Shown piece by piece: positions 59,755-64,000 of a stretch of DNA of 64,000 nt. A program made the position numbers and the translations under genes. Below the pieces are notes generated by a model. The model saw nothing but the letters and a program-made list of their open reading frames with translations, was not told the origin of the DNA and ran no database searches. Position 1 is the stretch's first letter. Every line of letters starts with the position of its first letter. Origin of the DNA: Clostridium sp. chh4-2 (GTDB taxonomy: Bacteria; Bacillota; Clostridia; Lachnospirales; Lachnospiraceae); contig NZ_PKUU01000028.1 in NCBI RefSeq assembly GCF_002899675.1, positions 1 through 64,000 of the forward strand. The letters run 5' to 3'.

Positions 59755-60810
59755 ATGAGAGAATTTCCATATATTAAAATCGATGCGCCAACCCCTTATG
59801 AGAGAGGCGTCCAGTATGGGAAACAGGCAAAGATACAGATATTAAAGGCCAGGGAACATTATAAATCTTATTTTGGCGGCAGGGGAGATGAGTGGGATTC
59901 GGTATGCAGATTTGCGCTGAGGTACTCCGAGATGTTAGAGGAGGCATTTCCTGATTTATTGGAGGAAGCGAGAGGGATTGCCAAAGGTGCTGAAGTTGAA
60001 TTCGCTGATATCATGGTGATTAACTGTCGGTATGAGATGAGCAAATTCCCGAAAGTGCCTGAATGCACTACCGGAGCTGCGTTGGCCGGAAGCACAGAAG
60101 AAAAGTGTACCTATTCATTTAAAAATTGGGATTTTTCTAAAGGAGTTTTGGATCATGTAGTGATCCTCCATATTATTACAGAAGACGGAACCAGAATTAT
60201 GGGATTGACGGAAGCAGGGCAGATGATTCGGGACGGCTTTAACAATTACGGCCTCTCTATCGGAACGAATAACCTGCAGTCGGTTCATGATCATTCCGGG
60301 TTTGGAATACCGGTTACATTTCTGCGGAGAAAAATACTCATGTGCAGAAATTTTGCAGATGCAGAAAAGCTGATTAAAGAAGCGGTCCGTACGGTTTCCA
60401 ACAATATTCTTCTGACAGATGCAAAAGGCGGCCAGGCAAAAGATTTTGAGTGGCATCCCCTTGGCGTAAATGAATTGGAACCTCAGGACGATATCCTGAC
60501 TCATGCAAATCATTTTGTAGAAACGCCTGAACTGGATGCTTTGGCGGGAAGGCCTAAAAACAGGGATACAAGACTTCGCAGCCTGCTGATGAAGCGCTAC
60601 GGGCACATTACTCCGGAATATATCATGGAGTGTATGAAGGATCATGAATATTATCCGCTTTCCATTTGCGGCCATCCCACATCGGATGATAACGAATACA
60701 CAAAGGACCGTATGACCGTGTCGTCTATGATCGTGGATTTTGATCATTCCTGCGCCTATATCTGTGCAGGTCCGCCATGTGAAGGCGAATATAAGAAATA
60801 TAACCTTTAG
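59755..60810 (+). CDS. C45-family (acyl-CoA:6-APA acyltransferase-like) NTN hydrolase 1 (351 aa)
   Basis: The N-terminal segment YERGVQYGKQAKIQILKARE and EEARGIAKGAEVEFADIMVINCR match C45 proproteins. The likely nucleophile, exposed by self-cleavage, is Cys104 in PECTTGAALAG. SFKNWDFSKG and MGLTEAGQMI follow in the beta-sandwich core. Family members cleave or transfer acyl groups on amides such as N-acyl amino acids or beta-lactam side chains. There is no signal peptide. Cys-Thr follows the normal cleavage pattern. The second C45 gene begins 14 bp later. Confidence 0.85.
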   Translation: MREFPYIKIDAPTPYERGVQYGKQAKIQILKAREHYKSYFGGRGDEWDSVCRFALRYSEMLEEAFPDLLEEARGIAKGAEVEFADIMVINCRYEMSKFPKVPECTTGAALAGSTEEKCTYSFKNWDFSKGVLDHVVILHIITEDGTRIMGLTEAGQMIRDGFNNYGLSIGTNNLQSVHDHSGFGIPVTFLRRKILMCRNFADAEKLIKEAVRTVSNNILLTDAKGGQAKDFEWHPLGVNELEPQDDILTHANHFVETPELDALAGRPKNRDTRLRSLLMKRYGHITPEYIMECMKDHEYYPLSICGHPTSDDNEYTKDRMTVSSMIVDFDHSCAYICAGPPCEGEYKKYNL

Positions 60811-60824
60811 AAGGAGCAGATATT

Positions 60825-62003
60825 ATGTTTAGTCAAATGAACTATGAAAACGGAAAGAAGACCGGGAAACAGTGTGCAGATTCGATTGCTGAAAATATAC
60901 GTGTTTTCTTCCGGACGGCAGAAGCTGCCGGATACTCGGAAGAGGCGATTCATATTCAAGCCGAATTCATGAAAAAGGATCTTTCACCGTCCAGGTATGA
61001 AGAGGTGCGGGGGATTGCAGAAGGGGCCAAGGTGGACTTTGGCCGGCTTTTGGCCTATAACCTGCTTCAGCAGAAGATTCTTCCGGAGGGATGCACGGTG
61101 TTCTTTGCGGCAGGCAGCTCCAGCAGTACCGGGGCTACTATAATCGGGAAAAACAGTGATAAAGGCGGAGATGAATTATTTACTGGAAAAAATTGCTATA
61201 AATTACATGAAATTAACGTGGTATCATATTTTGAAAATGAGGATGGAAGCCACATTGTCGGCGTATCGGCGGCGGGCACAACGGGCATTAAAATGGGGCT
61301 GAACAGCCATGGGGTAGCGGCTGCAACCAATTTTGGATATTCCTCTGAAATTAAAAGAAAAAGTCTGTCTACCGAGGATAAATTTGCAGGTGACAGAGCG
61401 CAGATCGCCAGAGATGCGCTGCAGCATAAAACAGCTCTTGAGGCGGCACAGTATGCGGCCTCAAGGCTGATAGCCCGGCCCATGGCTTCCAGCGGGATTC
61501 TGGAATTTGCGGATGCCGATGAAGTTTATATTGTGGAAAATGCATATGAATATGTGGCAGTCAATAAGATCACCAATGCGGTGGATTCCAGGTCAAACTA
61601 CTTCGTTACGCTTGATAAGCTCAATGAGCCTGGAAATGCGTCCTGCTATTGCAGATATCACAGAAGCCAGAAAATGCTGGCCGAAGTGGAGGGGCACGTA
61701 ACGGTTGATGATTTAAAACAAATTTCAATGGATCACCACGACGGAACCGGATCAGTTGGAATTTGCCGCCATCTGGACGGAATTCAAAGCTCCACCCAGT
61801 CTTCCGCCATTATGGAATTAAATAGGGAGCATCCGGAGAAATCTCTGATTCATGTGGCCTTGGGCAAACCTTGCAATGCTTGGCGAAACGAAGACGGCCA
61901 TGTCACAATTTCAATGGATATGAAGAGAGAAGAGCTTCCGGAAGAGTTTTTATGCGGAGAGCCATATAAAAAATATTGTATGGCAGAACCAATTTTTAAC
62001 TAA
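60825..62003 (+). CDS. C45-family NTN hydrolase 2 (392 aa)
   Basis: It has the same layout as the preceding gene but low identity: KKDLSPSRYEEVRGIAEGAK before the domain and Cys90 in EGCTVFFAAGSSS as the probable nucleophile. IIGKNSDKGGDELF and MGLNSHGVAAATNFG are the core, the latter matching the penicillin-acyltransferase consensus G-x-N-x-x-G. It includes a SMDHHDGTGSVGICRH segment. No export signal is present. The pair plus the following peptide-type ABC transporter suggest uptake and intracellular deacylation of an acylated amino acid or peptide. Confidence 0.82.
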   Translation: MFSQMNYENGKKTGKQCADSIAENIRVFFRTAEAAGYSEEAIHIQAEFMKKDLSPSRYEEVRGIAEGAKVDFGRLLAYNLLQQKILPEGCTVFFAAGSSSSTGATIIGKNSDKGGDELFTGKNCYKLHEINVVSYFENEDGSHIVGVSAAGTTGIKMGLNSHGVAAATNFGYSSEIKRKSLSTEDKFAGDRAQIARDALQHKTALEAAQYAASRLIARPMASSGILEFADADEVYIVENAYEYVAVNKITNAVDSRSNYFVTLDKLNEPGNASCYCRYHRSQKMLAEVEGHVTVDDLKQISMDHHDGTGSVGICRHLDGIQSSTQSSAIMELNREHPEKSLIHVALGKPCNAWRNEDGHVTISMDMKREELPEEFLCGEPYKKYCMAEPIFN

Positions 62004-62048
62004 TATACAAAATATGAAAAAGCTAATGTAAAAAAAGGAGGAGTACTT

Positions 62049-63632
62049 ATGAAGTTAAGATTATTGGCATTAACATGTTCAGCAGCTATTGCATTTTCTC
62101 TTATGGGATGCGGTTCCGGCAAAGGCGCAGCAGAATCGCCTGCCGTACAAACTTCGGCAGAGAAAACAGGGGAAACATCGGCCGCGGCTCCGGCGGAAAA
62201 ACCCTCTTCGGATGCAAAAGTCCAGGAATCCGTTGTGGTGGGAATAAAAGCGCAGATAACCAGTATGGATGTACAGAGTGTCAGCAATGTTGCTCATAAT
62301 ATTCCATATAAGCTGACACATTCCACATTGGTAACGATGAATCTGGACACAGGTGAAATTCTTCCTGATCTGGCAGAAAGCTGGGAGTGGACAGACGACA
62401 GGACCATAGAATTTAAACTCAGGGAAGACGCAAAGTTCCACAATGGAGAGCCGGTAACGGCGAGAGACGTTGTTTATACATTTGAAAGAGGAAGGGATGG
62501 AATTGCTTCTTCTAATAAGATGAAACCGGCAAAAGAAGTGGTTGAGGTGGATGAACATACGGTACGCATGGTATTGGATGCTCCTAACCAGGACTGGCTG
62601 GATACCATTTCCCTGCCTGTATTTTCCGTTTTATCAGAAAAAGCGCTACAGGATGATCCGGATAAGGGATATGAAATCGGGGCCGGCCCATACATGGTAA
62701 AGGAATTTGTCAGCAAGGATTATCTGGCGCTCACCCGGTTTGAAGATTATATGGACGGGCCGGTTCCTACGGTTAACCTGACCCTGCGCTACATACCCGA
62801 AGCTTCTTCGCGGTTAATCGCCCTTCAGACAGGGGAGATTGATCTCTGCCAGGACCCTGATACCATTGAACTGGATACGATTAAAAATGATACCAATCTC
62901 AGGCTGGTGGAATTTGAAGGAACAACCTGCCAGTTTTTCGCATTTAACTGCAAAAATGAACTGACCAGCAATAAATATCTGCGCCAGGCCATTGCCTGTG
63001 CGGTAAATAAACAGGATATTATGGATGCCACCATCAATGGATATGGAACGATTGCTGATTCCTTCTGGGGACCTACACAGTTCGGTTATGTTGAAAACTT
63101 TGAAACATGGCCTTATGATCTTGAAAAAGCGAAAGAACTGATGAAAGAAGCCGGCTTTGAAAATGGCGTGGATCTGGAGGTGACCGTAGCTTCCGGCGCC
63201 CGTGTTATTACGGCTGAAGTTTTACAGTCTCAGTTAAAGGAAATTGGCGTCAATGTAATTATCAATGAAGTGGATTCAGCGGCATTGACCAGTATTACAA
63301 ATGAAGCGAGACATCAGGGACTGGTATACGGTTTAGGATTTAATACCGCCGGCGATGAAGTGAGACGTGTATACGGAGAAGGCAGTTCCACCAACCGTTC
63401 CCACTATTATAATGAGAAAGTGGTGGAATTAATGGACAAGGCCGTTCAGGAATTCGATGAGAACAAGCGTCTGGACTACTATAAAGAGATTCAGGAAATT
63501 GCAAAAGAAGACATTCCGGTTATTCCTCTTTACTATGAGAAAAACTTCTGGGGAGTTAAAAAGAATGTAGGCGGTGTTACCTGGTATGGAAACTCCAATG
63601 TGGACTTGTCTACCGTTTATGTTGAGCAGTAA
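62049..63632 (+). CDS. Family-5 ABC transporter substrate-binding lipoprotein (527 aa)
   Basis: The lipobox LMGC gives lipid-anchored Cys21. An Ala/Ser/Glu-rich linker precedes the SBP_bac_5 fold: LAESWEWTDDRTIEFKLRED, FHNGEPVTARDVVYTFERGR, GAGPYMVKEF and RQAIACAVNKQDIMD. These match OppA/DppA/NikA-type binders of peptides or similar solutes. The permease follows 34 bp later. AAAGGAGGAG precedes the ATG. Ligand identity is unknown; the C45 genes suggest acylated amino acids or small peptides. Confidence 0.93.
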   Translation: MKLRLLALTCSAAIAFSLMGCGSGKGAAESPAVQTSAEKTGETSAAAPAEKPSSDAKVQESVVVGIKAQITSMDVQSVSNVAHNIPYKLTHSTLVTMNLDTGEILPDLAESWEWTDDRTIEFKLREDAKFHNGEPVTARDVVYTFERGRDGIASSNKMKPAKEVVEVDEHTVRMVLDAPNQDWLDTISLPVFSVLSEKALQDDPDKGYEIGAGPYMVKEFVSKDYLALTRFEDYMDGPVPTVNLTLRYIPEASSRLIALQTGEIDLCQDPDTIELDTIKNDTNLRLVEFEGTTCQFFAFNCKNELTSNKYLRQAIACAVNKQDIMDATINGYGTIADSFWGPTQFGYVENFETWPYDLEKAKELMKEAGFENGVDLEVTVASGARVITAEVLQSQLKEIGVNVIINEVDSAALTSITNEARHQGLVYGLGFNTAGDEVRRVYGEGSSTNRSHYYNEKVVELMDKAVQEFDENKRLDYYKEIQEIAKEDIPVIPLYYEKNFWGVKKNVGGVTWYGNSNVDLSTVYVEQ

Positions 63633-63666
63633 TTCAGGTTAAGAGGAAGTATGAAAGGAGCTTACG

Positions 63667-64000
63667 ATGTATCGTTATGTGATTAAGCGTCTGCTCATGT
63701 TGATTCCGGTTATCATAGGTATCTCGTTTCTGGTCTATTTTGTAATAGATTTAGCTCCCGGAGATATTATCAGCCAGATTGCATCTGAGGATGCAACTGT
63801 AGAGGAAATAGAGGAATTACGTGAGGAATATGGATTTAATAAGCCAATCATAGTCAGGTACGCGGAATATATGTCAGGTATGCTGCACGGCGATCTGGGC
63901 ACTTCATATATTACCGGTGAACCTGTATTTGAAAGCTATATGAAACGACTGCCCAACACGCTGATTCTGGCCTTTGCCTCCATCCTGGTTTCGGTGGTCA
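63667..64000 (+). CDS. ABC transporter permease, DppB/OppB-like (partial, 3' end beyond the window)
   Basis: The 111 codons in view start MYRYVIKRLLMLIPVIIGIS, the typical first helix of DppB-type permeases. LAPGDIISQIASEDATVEEI is the conserved periplasmic segment, followed by IVRYAEYMSGMLHGDLGTSY. GAAAGGAGC precedes the ATG. The gene is cut by the window edge with no frameshift in view. It forms the membrane channel for the preceding binding protein. Confidence 0.93.
   Translation, partial: MYRYVIKRLLMLIPVIIGISFLVYFVIDLAPGDIISQIASEDATVEEIEELREEYGFNKPIIVRYAEYMSGMLHGDLGTSYITGEPVFESYMKRLPNTLILAFASILVSVV

Overview
The window looks like the chromosome of an anaerobic gut-type Firmicute of the class Clostridia, most probably a Lachnospiraceae member of the Lachnoclostridium/Enterocloster kind. 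This is inferred from strong AGGAGG ribosome-binding sites, moderate GC, LytTR/GHKL two-component genes, a Firmicute-style type VII (ESX/WXG100) secretion locus, the rpsF-ssb-rpsR operon, a DUF951 gene and a tripartite tricarboxylate transporter. No rRNA, tRNA or CRISPR array was seen.

Region 1 (1-5.3 kb) is accessory DNA. It holds the 3' tail of a tyrosine recombinase, a small XRE regulator flanked by a repeated 22-bp palindrome, a short possibly truncated ORF, a GNAT acetyltransferase, a CheY-like receiver, and a solitary degenerate receiver gene bracketed by two very long inverted repeats (82-bp and 47-bp perfect arms). A LytTR response regulator and its GHKL histidine kinase follow.

Region 2 (5.4-31.9 kb) is the most striking part: about 26 kb of same-strand genes forming a type VII-like secretion and phospho-signalling locus. 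It carries a three-ATPase EssC with two FHA domains, a YukD/EsaB ubiquitin-like protein, five consecutive WXG100 proteins, an FHA membrane protein, a VWA-TM-FHA protein, a PP2C phosphatase, a transmembrane Ser/Thr kinase with extracellular TPRs, an atypical LytTR regulator and unrecognised helpers. No EsaA, EssA or EssB was recognised. Downstream lie zinc-ribbon proteins, most of them single-pass membrane proteins with varied outer domains (propeller-like repeats, VWA plus YARHG, SH3b pair), and an M14 carboxypeptidase. A promoter, a possible small structured RNA and two terminator-like hairpins precede the locus.

Region 3 (32-42 kb) is housekeeping-like: a DUF2156 protein, an Eis-like acetyltransferase, a sirtuin, an aldo-keto reductase, a DUF951 protein, a GntR regulator, a metallophosphoesterase, a CsoR-CopA copper-export unit with two CsoR-type operators and an in-frame CopZ-like tail having its own start signals, then rpsF-ssb-rpsR.

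Region 4 (42-46.3 kb) is a second signalling block: a 7TMR-type histidine kinase, an OmpR-family regulator, a 53-aa ORF and a GAF-receiver protein.

Region 5 (46.3-64 kb) is catabolic: a LysR regulator divergent from a KDG-kinase-like gene and two almost identical tandem KDG-aldolase-like genes; then an UPF0303 protein, TctB-TctA-TctC, an aldehyde dehydrogenase, a CoA-disulfide reductase-rhodanese and a sulfite-reductase-like ferredoxin protein; then a second LysR regulator divergent from two C45-type acyltransferases/hydrolases and a family-5 ABC transporter that runs off the window.
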